A stretch of 64,000 bases of DNA from Nissolia schottii (taxonomy: Eukaryota; Streptophyta; Magnoliopsida; Fabales; Fabaceae): the NCBI GenBank assembly GCA_003254905.1, contig QANU01057964.1:1-64000 (forward strand). Direction: 5' to 3'. Each line of letters begins with the position of its first letter. Position 1 is the stretch's first letter. The notes under the pieces were generated by a model, which saw only the letters and a list, made by a program, of their open reading frames with translations, was not told the DNA's origin and ran no database searches. Below, piece after piece: positions 23,560 through 35,224 of the stretch. Made by a program: the position numbers and the translations under genes.

Positions 23560-24055
23560 AGTTAAAGACCTATGTGCCATGATTGTTTATATTAACCTTT
23601 CAATTCGCCAAATTCTGCATAAACCTGATCTACTAGGGCGAATGGTGACATGGGCAGTTGAGCTATTAGAGTATGATTTACAATATCAATTGCATGTTGC
23701 CATTAAAGGACAGGTATTGGCTAATTTCATGACTGAGTTGGTAGATGTTTCTAATAGTAAAGAAGATGATGAGACATGGATCATACATGTGGATGGATCA
23801 TCCAACATCAAAGGTAGTGGTGCTGGAGTTATTTCGGAGAAGCCCTCAAGTATTACAATTGAACTCTCCTTAGACTTTCAATTTAAAGCATCTAATAATC
23901 AGACTGAGTGTGAGGCTTTGATAGCTAGGACAAGATTAGCAAAGGAATTGGGAGCTAAAAAAATCTTGGTTCATAATGACTCATAGTTGGTAACATCTCA
24001 AGTGTTGGGAGAATACTAGGTGAGGAGTAGTATTCTTCAAAAGTACTGGGATCAT
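23560..24055 (+). pseudogene. E2 RNase H remnant, truncated
   Basis: RNase H homology: IRQILHKPDLLGRMVTWAVE followed by WIIHVDGSSNIKGSGAG and a SNNQTECEALIA segment. These are parallel to E3 residues near 54000-54320. A TAG at 23984 follows HNDS. Related text continues weakly to about 24055 and stops, with no integrase. Confidence 0.7.
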
Positions 24056-24729
24056 GTTAATATTCCTAGGAATATGAATGATATTTATCAAAATACTCTT
24101 AACAAATTTAACTATATTATTATTATTTTAATTTTAAAATAAAATTAAGGATAAATTAGTCTTTTTGCACAATATTTCCATTCCCATGACATGGAAATAA
24201 AACATTCCAGACCTTTGAGATGATCATAGAAATGTATAGAAACTTGAGTGTATAGATTTTCTGAGAATGATTTGTTGTCGGGAATAAATTTTTATACCTT
24301 CAAACAAATACAAGAATAAAACATTCTGAAGTGCTCCTTCCCAAAAATAAATAAACATACTTCAAAATAAATGCACATTCAATATTTAAGGATATATTAG
24401 TCTTTTAACTTTTGAAGGACACAAGACAACTACTTTTCTTTGTGACAAAATCATTAATATTAATTGGTGACAATCTACCTTTTATGGAATTTCGTAAATC
24501 TAAATTTTGATGTTGATGCATGCATGCATGAATGTGTATCCCATCAAAATTTAAGAGTATCAATACCAAATGAGTATTGTGGCTAAGAATTAACCATGTG
24601 TCTCACTAACTCTAGTTGCTCATTGTTTTAAATTTAAAGGTAAATCATGATTGTTGAAATATAAAGAGGTACTAATACCTTTGTAAAATCCTAGGTATCA
24701 AAAAAAGAAACCGCCCCACACATATACAT
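24056..24729. other. AT-rich spacer
   Basis: No gene, repeat or termini that I can support between the broken end of E2 and the first MITE. Confidence 0.5.
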
Positions 24730-25071
24730 GGGTTAAATAAGTTTTTGGTCCTTAATAAAAGTTTTCTTTAGATTGTATCCCTAATAAAAAAATTTGTTTG
24801 AATTTCATATTTGTCATCTATTTGGGTCGTTAACTACAAATGTGGCAATTAACTTAGTCAAGCCAATATGTTCATATAGAGGGGTTTTGCTGACATGGAC
24901 ATGCTAACGTGACCAAATTAACTATCACGTTACGGATAAAATCCAAACTAAAAATTTTATCAAAGATAAACTTCTAAAAAAAATATTAAGGGCAAAAGCA
25001 TAATTTAAAATTTTATTAAGGACCAAAAGCAAAATTTGAACTTTATTAAGGACCAAAAAATTATTTAACCC
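24730..25071. mobile_element. MITE A, ~342 bp with ~30-bp terminal inverted repeats
   Basis: The left end GGGTTAAATAAGTTTTTGG and the right end CCAAAAAATTATTTAACCC are inverted copies, and the match extends to about 30 bp. The interior has no ORF. It closely resembles, in inverted orientation, the element at 26784-27106. I cannot identify a convincing target-site duplication. Confidence 0.75.
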
Positions 25072-26027
25072 TTAAAAATTAAATTAGATTTATTTTTTTT
25101 TATGTATTTATATATTCATTAATTTTGGTAAATAAAAAATATCACCCTAAATAAGTCAATGAAATTTATTTTTAAAATTAAAATTAAAATGATATAATAT
25201 AAATTTTAAAATAATAATAATACATCATTTAATAAAATAATCTTAATTATTCAAATTTAAAGTATATGTTTTATGAGATTAATATGATTATTTGGATTCA
25301 ATAATAAAAATAAGTTAAAAAGTTTTCTAAAATTTTTCAATCTAATTTATGTTAGGTCTGCATTAAATATTTTATTGATAATTTTTAACTTTTAATAACA
25401 TCTTAAAAAGTTTCAAGTTGAAGTTTTTAAAGTATTTATATACTATTTCTAATAACGTCTTTATGTAAGTCATTTAATAAATAAATCAAAAGCTTTTAAA
25501 AATAGAATAATGAATTGTATCTTTATATAAGTCAATAATATTTATTTTTAGCTTTTAAATAAAATTAATTAATATAATATAAATTTAAAGTTAATAATAT
25601 GTTATTTAACGAAATAATCATAAATCTTTAAGTATAAAATATATTCCTAATAATTTAAAGTTTAAATTTTTAAATTGAATAATTGTGTTAAAAAATTAAC
25701 TTATTTATTATATAAGTTAACTCAAAGCTATTATAAATAAGGCCAAATTTCTTATCACTATATTTTAGCTTATTTTTATTAGTAAATTTAAATAGTATAC
25801 CAATATCTATAATACAATAAAGGAAATCTCCAAAAAAAAAATTGTCATATGGTGTCTAATAATTTTTCTAATTTTATCATTTTATAATAATTTTGTCTCT
25901 TTCAATTTTTCTCAAAAAAATATAACTACCTATTTTCTATCTCTTATTCTGACCACCGCCTCCATTTCTTTACAATGTATTCTACTATTTCTATTTGTCC
26001 ATCTCACTCCTACTCTTATTTTCATTT
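25072..26027. other. AT-rich spacer, inside a large inverted repeat
   Basis: Very AT-rich. 25072-25250 is an inverted copy of the DNA left of MITE C. A second, direct copy of part of it (AAGTCAATAATATTTATTTT and ACGAAATAATCATAAAT) lies at 25530-25625. No gene. Confidence 0.55.
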
Positions 26028-26349
26028 GGGTTAAATATATTTTTAATCCCTCAAAAATTACAAATTTTATGTTTTACGTCTGAAAAGTTTTTGTTATGAA
26101 ATAGTCTCTGATTTTTTTTTTTATAGGATTTAGTGTCTTTCGTTAGGATGAGTCATTAACTATTGATATGACAGTTAACTTGGCCACTTGATAATGCACA
26201 TGACTGCTACGTTAGCAGTTAACAGTCCATCTTAACAACAAGACTAAATCCTACCAAAAAAATTTATCAATGATTATTTTCTAACAATCTCTTTCAAGGG
26301 TAAAACACAAAATTTACAATTTTGTAGAGATTAAAAACATATTTAACTC
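26028..26349. mobile_element. MITE B, ~322 bp
   Basis: Ends GGGTTAAATATATTTTTAAT and GATTAAAAACATATTTAACT form terminal inverted repeats. The interior has a TTAACTTGGCCACTTG block also seen in the element at 9514-9781, so the two belong to one family distinct from MITEs A and C. Confidence 0.7.
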
Positions 26350-26783
26350 CATTCTATTTTACACATTCATATCCCAGCATACCTTTTGTAATCAACAATC
26401 CATAAAAAGTTCAGATTGACTACATAAAGTATTTGCAACCCACTAGTAAATAATAATATTAATTCCATAAAATATATATTTTAAGGGTGACGTTTTAATA
26501 GTACTCAAAGAGTTGAGGTTATTTTAATAAATAATATATTGTTATTATTTTTAAATTTATATTATATTAATTAATTAATTTTATTTACAACTTAGAAAAA
26601 TAAATATTATTGACTTATTTAGAAAAAATAAGGTGGAGCGTCATTTAGTTAAACGGGTAGAGAGTTCATTTTTTAAACGAATATGACAAAGTGTCTTGTA
26701 GTTAAACATTGAGGGTGATGTTTTTTATTTACTAAAATACATAAATAAATATATAAATAAATACAATCTAATTTAATTTTTAA
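26350..26783. other. AT-rich spacer, right arm of inverted repeat
   Basis: No gene. 26515-26783 repeats 25072-25250 in inverted orientation, with about 90 extra bases (GGTGGAGCGTCATTTAG to AGTTAAACATTG). Confidence 0.55.
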
Positions 26784-27106
26784 GGGTTAAATAATTTTTT
26801 ATCCTTAATAAATTTTAAATTTTGCTTTTATCCTTAATAATTTTTTTTTGGATTTTGTCCCTAATAAAATTGTTGGTTTGGTTTTTATCCCTAATTGCTT
26901 ACGTTACAATTAACTTGTGTCACATCTGGAAAACCCTCATGATATGCTGATGTGGTTAAGCTAACGGTCACAACGACCCAAATGACCAACAGAGATAAAA
27001 TCTAAACAATTTTTTTTATCAAGAATACAATTTAAAGAAAACTTTTCATATCAACGACAAACAAACAAAATTCAAAATTTATTAAAGATAAAAACTTATT
27101 TAACCA
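26784..27106. mobile_element. MITE C, ~323 bp, inverted sister of MITE A
   Basis: It starts GGGTTAAATAATTTTTTATC and ends AAAACTTATTTAACCA. It shares the interior phrases TCCCTAATAAAATT and AATTAACTTGTGTCAC-like text with MITE A read on the other strand. Confidence 0.7.
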
Positions 27107-27400
27107 TATAAGGGTATGTGTATATATTAGTCTTTTATTAGGAGGGACGCAAGTTTATTATTTGTCATTTAAAAATATCAAAAATATTGTAGAAAAATGT
27201 AATTTGATCATTTATTGTTTATTCAAGTCACGCATTCTTTCTCCGTTAGTGCTCATGCTTAAAATCAAAAGCAATCCTTATTAAAATAAGCAGAAATTTA
27301 ACTATTTTCTTGCTACTACGTTTTTTCCCCTTCAAAATCATAAACAAACAAAATAAAATGTTTAAAAATATGGTATTTTCACATGCTTCACGGGATAAAT
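27107..27400. other. AT-rich spacer left of E1
   Basis: Ordinary AT-rich DNA up to the start of the E1 5' LTR. A 72-aa minus-strand frame has no domain and crosses the LTR border. Confidence 0.5.
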
Positions 27401-27551
27401 TGTAACAAGTGCAGAGGGCAATTTGGGAAAGAATGCAAAAATAGCAACAGACCACTACGTGCATAACAACATAGTGGAGAATTCAGTTGCAGCCCAAGGA
27501 CACGTGGAAAGCAAAGCTGAAAACATAGCTATCGGGAAGAGTGGGAGGAGG
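27401..27551 (+). mobile_element. E1 5' LTR, left piece
   Basis: It matches 44162-44325 of the 3' LTR nearly base for base (TGTAACAAGTGCAGAGGGC onward), with a short internal deletion. It is cut at the GGAGG target duplication (27547-27551) by LTR-b and continues at 34879. Confidence 0.9.
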
Positions 27552-28450
27552 TTAACATCCCGAATTTTCCCCTATGAAGATTTCGTGTAAATTCTAATTT
27601 TGCTTGATTAAAAGTACATTAGAGACGATTATTTGGACTGAAAAAATTATTTACAAGACTTATTGTAACATTCCACTCCTTTCTTAGTGAGAATTTCCCC
27701 GTATAACTGTTTGTAGAAACCTTGGCATGAGTAATATGTGGAAGTCTGTAGCAATTATTCTGTTTGGTTTTGACAAATTCTGATGACACTCAAATGATTC
27801 CTCCTGACCCTTAGAATTGGATGGTGAGATTAGACCTTCTGTTAAACGGAGTTCTGCTTAGTTTCGGACGATTTCGCAGACACTAGGACGGTTCCATTTA
27901 GCCAGTAGAATCTAACAGAGAGTCCTAAGTCTCTGGAAACCTAACTTGTACCGGGAGAAAGTTTCAAATACCTTGGAACAACCCCAGAACCTCATTAGGG
28001 AGAATGGGGGAGGGTAGGCCAGCGCAGAAATGCAAGCGGAACGGTTGTCTGCAGTCACGGGGAGCTTAACGACGTATCAAAAGTATCCGTGAAGACTAAT
28101 CCTCCGGAGAAAAATTCACAATTGCCTTGAGTCAACCTCAGTTTCATGTTAAGGGAAATTAGGGGATGACGGTGGTATGCTCGGAATATTTTTCGGACAA
28201 CCGTGCACGACGCACCGGGACAGCGAGCGACCAAACACGAGCGAAACGAGACCGGAAGGGACCCACATTGAATTTTCCCACGTGATGGCTGCAGATTTTT
28301 CTAAGAAAAATAATAAAATAAGGGTTACTATTCATTGATGTGACCTCTTATTTATCTAATCTAATTAATTAATTTAATTAATTAATTAAATTAGAAATGG
28401 AAAAACGATAATTTTAGTAAGGGCAAAATGGGAAAGAGAGGCCAAATTTC

Positions 28451-28470
28451 GTGGCTATATAAAGCCATGC
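28451..28470 (+). promoter_or_regulatory. TATA box of LTR-a
   Basis: GTGGCTATATAAAGCCATGC sits about 790 bp into the LTR. A spliceable-looking leader with CT-rich text follows. Confidence 0.6.
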
Positions 28471-28890
28471 CACCAGCCCTTCAATTCATTCATCTATTCT
28501 CTCAAACTTGCCGAAACCCTGCCTGTGTGCTCTACGGTCACGCTGCGGAAAACCTGACGGAAGCTAGGAGAAAGCTCGGTGCTTGGAGGACTACTCCCCC
28601 ACGCCTTCCTCATCATCCAACCAGCCTCTCAAGCCTCTAAAGAGGTGGTAAACTTGGCTTGCTCACCCCTTGGTGGCTTATGTTTGCTTGTATGTGTTTC
28701 TGTGTGATTTTGTGAACTGATGTGCAATATGTTAGATATGCTCGGCCTAGGGTACATTTGAATGTTTTATAAGGTTAAGTATGATGTATGATGGTTGATA
28801 GAACTTGTGGAATAACCCCAAGAAGTGAGCATAAGCAAGGAGGCAATGGAAAGCAAGAAAGGAAAGCAAGTGGCTCCGGTTGCGCCCAGG

Positions 28891-29036
28891 GCGCTGAGCG
28901 ACCTAAGGAACCGCTGAGCGGCAAAAGGGTCCGCTGAGCGGCCTGAAGGCTGACTTGAAAAATGGTTTTAAAACGAAGTAGGTGACGTGGATGGTTTCAG
29001 GGACCGCTGAGCGGACCCATAGGTACGCTGAACGGC
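28891..29036. repeat. CCGCTGAGCGG motif cluster in LTR-a
   Basis: Five copies or variants of CCGCTGAGCGG, an inverted repeat around one central base. The cluster begins 435 bp downstream of the TATA box. It occupies the place held by GTCATTCGAATGAC motifs in the LTR at 16492. Confidence 0.85.
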
Positions 29037-29299
29037 CTGAACCTTGGAGTCCTGGACAGGGGTGACGAAGTGAACCGGGAATTCCCGAGGGTGTTAAGTA
29101 ACCCAGGGAACTCTAGGTCACCGAGCTAACCTAAACCAAGGAACAAATGTTTATGAAAACAGACTTGAGGCCCATAGTTCCAGCAACCATTGATGTGACT
29201 GATGTGTGATGTATGTGAAACATTACAGGTAGTGTATGTACGATATGATGCATCATGAGGACAGGGTTGTCGTTTAAGTGTTAGGGCAACCTTATAGAA

Positions 29300-30735
29300 T
29301 GTTAAGTGCCTAATTTACACAAATTTGACCTGTTAAAAAAGCACTTATTTGCTTATGTTTTAACGAATTATTTAATGAATTCCCCATATTTTGTAGGTTT
29401 TAAATATATTTTGAAGATGGATGCAAGCAGAAATAACAAGGAAGAATCCCATAGAAGAATGAAGAAAAAGGCAAAAGCGGAAAAGAAGTTAAAAGATGAA
29501 ATCAGCAAGGGACCGCTCAACGCAAGGTCAAGCTCGCTCAGCGCATAAGACCACAATCGCCCAGCGGATGAGTATTAATCGCCCAGTGATAAAGGAAGCA
29601 TCGCTCAGCGGTAGTACCTGTACCGCTGAGCGAAAGTACGTCGGCAGCAACTTGCACCGGCGCATTTATTGCACCAACTGGAGCCAGCCTGGCTCCGCCA
29701 TGACACATCAGCGCCGCCCTGAAAAGCTGCCGGAGCATTTATTACTCTGCGTATAATGATTGCACAGCTCAGCGATTAAGCGCCGCCGCTCAGCGATAAC
29801 AAGTGAATCGCTCAGTGGTGATACCAAAACCGCTGAGCGAAAGACCCCAAACTTGGCCTATAAATAGGGAGGTCGAGCCCTTCATTGGCATCATCCAATC
29901 CTCCCTCCACTCTTCATTTATTTTATACACTTCTTGTACTTTAGAGCTTAGTTTAGTTAGGTTAGGTTAGGAACAAAGACGAGGCTTGTGAAGCAGTCGG
30001 GAGATCGAGGAAGCTCGGCGAAGCCGTGGCCATGATAGCGTGGTAATGTGTCATGGTAAGCGTCCGAACCTTGCCTCCGAGATACTCTTGTAAGATGGAT
30101 TCCTAATCCTCTTTTTGTTGGGATTTTGGTCATTATTGTAGTTTGCTCGTATCTATGTAACTATTGCATATGAATCTATTTCCTATGATTTGCTTGAATC
30201 ATTTTATGCTTAATGCTAGCTTTTGTTTAGTGTTTGATCTTGGCTTGAGACTTAGTTGTATGAACGAGAGTTATATTAATTAAGTTGTAACCAAGTTAAG
30301 ATTAATTCGCTATGCTAAGCTAGATTCAAGACTTGAACGTTGTGAACAAACAGTTACAACCATTAGAGTCAGATCTAAATCATTCATCTAACCTTTTCGC
30401 CGTAACGGGACTAGAAGTTAGCCGCTCTAAACATCTGGAATATTTCTGGTATACTTTGTTGAGTTTGTGTAAGAAATTAACAAACCTAACAAAGGAAACC
30501 TGTGATCTTTTCATATGCGAAAGCAATGTAAAAGATAAGACCTGATGGCGGGTAATCAATGAAATAGTAGTTCTATGTAATAAGTAACTGGATGCATAAA
30601 ACTATGATGTGATTAAAATTCCCAACAAGCTCCGGAACTACCTCTGATTTGTTTCCTATTTACTTTTTATGTTGTTTATTTATCTATTTAACTATCAAAC
30701 TATTTATCAATTCCTTCACTTCATTGTTTAATTAA
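29300..30735 (+). mobile_element. S-family LTR, copy 1 (right end lost in gap)
   Basis: It begins TGTTAAGTGCCTAATTTAC, matching the reverse complement of the end of the complete S LTR (55596-57128). Homology runs through a CCGCTSAGCGG cluster at about 29515-29840 and a TATA box (CCTATAAATAGGG, 29857-29869) to the N gap. The orientation is plus, judged from the TATA box. Frames of 80-86 aa across the cluster are not credible proteins. Confidence 0.8.
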
Positions 30736-31003
30736 NNNNNNNNNNNNNNNNNNNNNNNNNNNNNNNNNNNNNNNNNNNNNNNNNNNNNNNNNNNNNNNNN
30801 NNNNNNNNNNNNNNNNNNNNNNNNNNNNNNNNNNNNNNNNNNNNNNNNNNNNNNNNNNNNNNNNNNNNNNNNNNNNNNNNNNNNNNNNNNNNNNNNNNNN
30901 NNNNNNNNNNNNNNNNNNNNNNNNNNNNNNNNNNNNNNNNNNNNNNNNNNNNNNNNNNNNNNNNNNNNNNNNNNNNNNNNNNNNNNNNNNNNNNNNNNNN
31001 NNN
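30736..31003. other. Assembly gap, 268 Ns
   Basis: It should contain the last part of the S LTR plus a few hundred bases of LTR-a leader, judging from the complete S copy and from LTR-b. The shown size is probably only an estimate. Confidence 0.99.
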
Positions 31004-32261
31004 AAAAAAAAAGAAATGATAAATGATAAGGCTGACGTCACACCTAACGAATGATAATGATAATGATGATGATATACGAGTCCACGCTTGGTTGCGTCAA
31101 AAGGGAACCGACCCCCATCATCCCAAAAGGGTGGATGGTTAGCCCAACTCAAAGTCGATAAATGGACCCTAGACCTCCATTGGTGGTTAGCAACCATTCG
31201 AGTGAAAGCGCAGCCTGGTCGTCATCAATCTGGGAACAGAAGTGGATGTAGTCGTATGGCCACGACTACATGAGCGGCGGACCCAATGTAACAAGAAGGA
31301 CGCGACCCCGGGCTTAAGTTCACTCGGAAGCATAAGAGAACCCCGCATTCCCCCATGCATAAGATGTATAGTGAACGAATAAGCGATGAATGCAAATGTG
31401 ATGAATGAATATGTGATGGACGAATATGTGATGAATGAATATTTGATGCATAACTATACGATGAATAATGGTATCTAAGTCTATGTATTAAGTAAGTACC
31501 ATCATAAGAACGCTCAACACGGCCTATGTATATACGCGAAGGAAGTTAAAGAGCACGAGAACCTATATAAGAAAGAGTAGATCCCCCAGTCACCTAGTAA
31601 CTTAGATAAAGTCGTTCAGGACCCTAGGCGAAGATAATAATCAGTAGGATGTTAGTATGCATGAACACATAGAGATCCCCTGAGCGGCCTGATTCATAAG
31701 TGAATTAAAGAAATCCCTCGATGCTAAGGTACACCACTGAGGAAAAACATTCTCACCCCCACTCGCTTTTGCTTCTAGGAGCAGACGAGGGCTACGAGGA
31801 GCCGCACGAAGAGCAGTGAAGGACAGAACATAGGCTGCTAAGAGCGGAAGGCCAAAACCCAAGACCCTAATGACAAGCTAGTACAGTGGCACGCTTGGGA
31901 GACATTTTGCTAGGTAATTTGATGAGAATGATTTGTATATGTAAATTATTATTATACTCTCTGGTTGTTGTAAATTATCCATGAGGGACCACGCACTTGC
32001 TTATATAAATGTTTATGCTAGAAGTGATCCACACTCGTAAGCTCAAGCTCTATCGTTCGTATCATATATACATCTTGTTTTTTACGTGGCTCATACTTTA
32101 TGAATGAAAAATAAGCAGAAAAGTTTCAAAATGGTCCATATTTTCCTTAATCTAGTATTTTCAAAAAGTAATGAAGGACTATAAGTATTCCCACCAAGTA
32201 ATCAACAACCTAGTGAGCATTACGTACGACTCGAGCGTAGGTAGTTAGCTAGGGTGTTACA
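31004..32261 (+). other. Right part of LTR-a
   Basis: Non-coding LTR leader/U5. It is parallel to 33590-34873 of LTR-b and to 40850-42108 of the RT-splitting LTR, with shared phrases such as GTCACCTAGTAA, CTGAGCGGCCTG and AAATGGTCCATATTTT. No gene. Confidence 0.75.
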
Positions 32262-32266
32262 CTTAT

Positions 32267-34873
32267 CTTTTCCAAACACCAGTCGAAATAATTGTTTCAT
32301 GATCTCGCAGAATGCCGCAAGGTCTGTGCCAATTTTTGGCCAAACCGGAAATCCCATCAGGTCCTAAAGGTATCCATAAAATATACTCTTGTGGAGATAT
32401 GTTGACAAATACCTTAACCTGACATACCATTATGACCAGGAAAATTAGTAGATCGCGAATATGTGTTTGGAATATTTATAGGATATCCGTACACGAGCAA
32501 AAATGACCAAACGCGATCAAACATGATCAAAAAAGTTCAAAACACCAAAACCTTAGCCAAAGGACCACGTGGCCAAGGGTCTGTAGAAGGGGGGATGAAT
32601 GAATTGCATTTAATGCATTAAATGTAGCGGGGGGATAATGGAATGCATTTAATGCATTACCTCTTTTTCTTATTTTCTTTTTCTTTTTCTTTTTCTTTTT
32701 GGGCTAAAATTGTTGGCTATAAATAGCCACTCCACCGAGGCTTCGCCGTCTCCACTTCCATCCTTGAATTCTTCAGTTTTCATAAGTTTTCACTTCTGGA
32801 TGTGCACATTGCGGTAATGCTGCCGGACGTAGGAAAAATAGGAGGAGCACACCAACGTGAAGAGGATATTTCCCTCCTCACTTCTACCGATTCAGAAACC
32901 GCTTAGGAAGTGGGTAACCCTAGACCTACTGTCTATGTGGTTATTTATGTTATTTTATGTGCTTATATCTGAGAAACTGATTTATTAGATTTTATGTGAA
33001 AAATAAAAAGATCAAGGTGTGAAAATAGTTGTGAGTAATTTTGATGTTAGAAAAATATAACTGTGCTAATTGGAACTGTGTGAGAAGGAAACTTTGAGAA
33101 ATTTTATGAAAATTGATGCTGGAAGGAATCAGGGACACATCACGCTGAGCGCACGCCCAGCGCACGATAAGCGGCCTAACCTGAAGAACTCTTATTTTGA
33201 CACTTCCAGGGCCCAAGCTTCATGTTTAACTTTCCCTACATGTTCCAACTAGTATAGAGACCTAGAAAGTATATGAAAATAACTATTGATTGATTATACC
33301 TATGATAAACTGCATCATGAGGACTCAGTCGTTATTACATCTTAGGACAACTGTAGAGAACTAGAGGTCATCACCTAATGCTATAAAAAGAGCATAATTG
33401 AACCCTAGGGAATCATGATATCTGAAGAAGGATTCCGGACAAAAGGGTCTGGTGCGCCTTAACAGTCAGTATATAGTTATATGATAGGAATCCTAGGAAT
33501 CCCCTCTCTTAGTACGTCTACGGACACGCCCCTCACCAGTCCAGCAAGATGGATTGGTCAATGATAATGAACAAAATGAAAGGAACAAATGAAAAATAAA
33601 AATGAATGTTGTAAGGGTGGCGTCACACCTAAGACATGATGATGATAATGATAATGATGATATTAAATGAGTCCACGCTCGGATTGGGTCCAGAGGACGA
33701 CCCCTCGCCATCCCACTAGGTGGATGGTTATCTCTATTGATGGACGATAGACGGAACATTAGTTATCTGCGGTGGTTCGCAACCACTCAGGTTAGAGCGT
33801 TGCCTGGTTGTCATCAATATGGGAACAGAAGCAGGTTGTAACCGGAAGGACACGGTTACAAGGGTGGAAGGATTCAAGACGAAAAGGACGCGACCCCGGT
33901 CCATTAGTTAGCCGAAGGGTGCGGCCCCTGATCCATTAGTTAGCCGGGAAAACATAACAAGAAGGACACTACCCCAGTCCATTAGTTAGCAGAAAGCGTA
34001 AGAGAATCCCTATATCCCCATGCATAAGATACATAATGAATGAATGTGTGATGAGTGAATATGTGATGCATAAGTATATGATGAATAAATGCATGTAAGT
34101 CTATGTATTATGTAAGCACCATCAAGACAACGCTCGAGACGGACTATGTATATACGCGAAGGAAGTTAATAAGCACGAGAACCTAGATAAGAAAGACTAG
34201 ATCCCCTGTCACCTAGTAAAGTAGATAAAGTTGCTCAGGATCTAGGTAACAGATAATAATCAGTAGGAGTCGAGTATGCATGAACACGTAGAGATCTCCT
34301 GAGCGGCCTGGTTCATAAGCCAGTTAAAGAAGTAAACCCCATGCTAGGGTATCCTACTGAGAACGAAACTTTCTCACCCCCACTCGCTCATGCTTCCAGG
34401 GACAGACAAGGGCTACGAGGAGCAACCTAAGGGGTAGTAAAGGACGAAGGACTAGTCGCTGATGGCTGAAAGGCAGAACTTCAAGGCCATGAAGACGAGC
34501 TAGGCTAGTTGTAGACTAGGTGGACTTTTGTTATGTGTATTGATGACTGTGACATGTATATGTAAAATTATCATAATACTATGTCACTTGTTGTACTTAT
34601 CTGTGATGGACCATGTACCTGTTTATATAACTGACTAGACTAGGAATGATTAACAGTCGTAAGCCCAAGGCTCTATCGCTTGTATCGCATATCTTGTTCA
34701 CGCGTGGCTCAAACTTTATAGATAGCTCACAAGCAAAAAAGTTTTAAAATGGTCCATATTTTTCTTAACCTAGTATTTTCAAAAGTAATAAAGGACTATA
34801 AGTATTCTCACCAAGTGATAAACAACTTAGCAAGCATTGCGTACAACTTAAGCGTAGGCAGTTATGTGTTACA
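32267..34873 (+). other. Right part of LTR-b
   Basis: Contains the TATA box TATAAATA at 32718-32725 and a small cluster ACGCTGAGCGCACGCCCAGC 423 bp downstream of it. A degenerate three-copy tandem (CCCCGGTCCATTAGTTAGC type) lies at 33890-33985. Ends TGTGTTACA before the GGAGG duplication. No gene. Confidence 0.75.
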
Positions 34874-34878
34874 GGAGG

Positions 34879-35203
34879 AAACTGAATCCTATATGGGCAA
34901 ACTATTAATTAGGAAAGGGCACGAGAATTGTGACTGAACTTTCTTCCTCTCTGAACATTCCTTTCCTATCTCTGCTACAGGTGCTCACTGAAACCTCTTG
35001 TAGGTGAGTTTTGAGGATCCATCACACCATGGAGTCACGACAGAGCTAGGCAGTCCTTTATCCCCCTCAGGTGAGCACTGAAAGTTGCTAAACTTACTTA
35101 TCTGTTTCTGTTCCATTGCTGGAAACATCTCTATACTTAGTTCCTTTCTATAGTTAGCATTTGAATTCCAATTTTTCCTTTCATATAAATTTTACACATT
35201 ACA
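34879..35203 (+). mobile_element. E1 5' LTR, right piece
   Basis: It aligns with 44326-44730 from AAACTGAATCCTATATGGGC to TTTTACACATTACA. About 85 bp present in the 3' LTR (CTCATTGGGGAGGCTGC to GTGTTGTA) are missing here, a deletion between short GTGAGC/GTAAGC-like repeats. Confidence 0.9.
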
Positions 35204-35222
35204 ATTGGTGCTCCCGTTGACG
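35204..35222 (+). other. Primer-binding site of E1
   Basis: ATTGGTGCTCCCGTTGACG directly follows the LTR end. Position identifies it as the minus-strand primer site. I do not assign the tRNA. Confidence 0.65.
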
Positions 35223-35224
35223 CC

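Larger units (their letters stand above)
15330..24055 (+). mobile_element. E2: decayed Ty3/gypsy element, Tat-like, 3' truncated
   Basis: In order there is an LTR-like region with a TATA box, a primer-binding site, gag fragments, protease, reverse transcriptase and RNase H remnants, all on the plus strand. Integrase and a 3' LTR are missing, and homology stops near 24055. The gag text (YDGTTDP), the RT phrase DPYPLPNID and the RNase H VDGSS motif match the GC-rich element E3, so both belong to one lineage. The solo LTR 16492-21114 interrupts it. Frameshifts, stops and an internal RT deletion show it is old. The left border is approximate. Confidence 0.75.
27664..32261 (+). mobile_element. LTR-a: solo LTR nested inside LTR-b
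   Basis: It starts TGTAACATTCCAC and ends GGGTGTTACA. The perfect duplication CTTAT sits at 27659-27663 and 32262-32266. It belongs to a different subfamily from LTR-b: CGACGCACCGG and the CCGCTGAGCGG cluster link it to the LTRs at 37602 and 63143. A TATA box is at 28456. The S LTR is inserted at 29300 and the 268-N gap hides that insertion's right end. The leader then resumes (GACGTCACACCTAACG, CCACGCTTGGTTGCGTC). Confidence 0.85.
27552..34873 (+). mobile_element. LTR-b: solo LTR of TGTAACATCCC family, itself split
   Basis: The outer pieces are 27552-27663 and 32267-34873. The left end reads TTAACATCCCG, with one base lost from TGTAACATCCCG, and the right end is TGTGTTACA. The perfect 5-bp duplication GGAGG sits at 27547-27551 and 34874-34878. 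Its text between 32290 and 32560 aligns with the LTR at 16492, for example AGGAAAATTAGTAGATCGCG. There is no internal domain. LTR-a is inserted 112 bp from its left end. Confidence 0.85.

Noticed and set aside
29306-29756. 80-86-aa frames across the S LTR
   Set aside because: They overlap on both strands across repeated GCTCAGCG motifs and are not conserved as frames in the other S copies.
30721-31197. 158-aa minus-strand frame
   Set aside because: It spans the 268-N gap; the visible part lies in LTR leader sequence.
27552-34873. Reading the two adjacent LTRs as the 5' and 3' LTRs of one element with a lost interior
   Set aside because: They are from different subfamilies, and LTR-a has its own CTTAT duplication with the first 112 bp of LTR-b on its left. 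Nesting explains everything.
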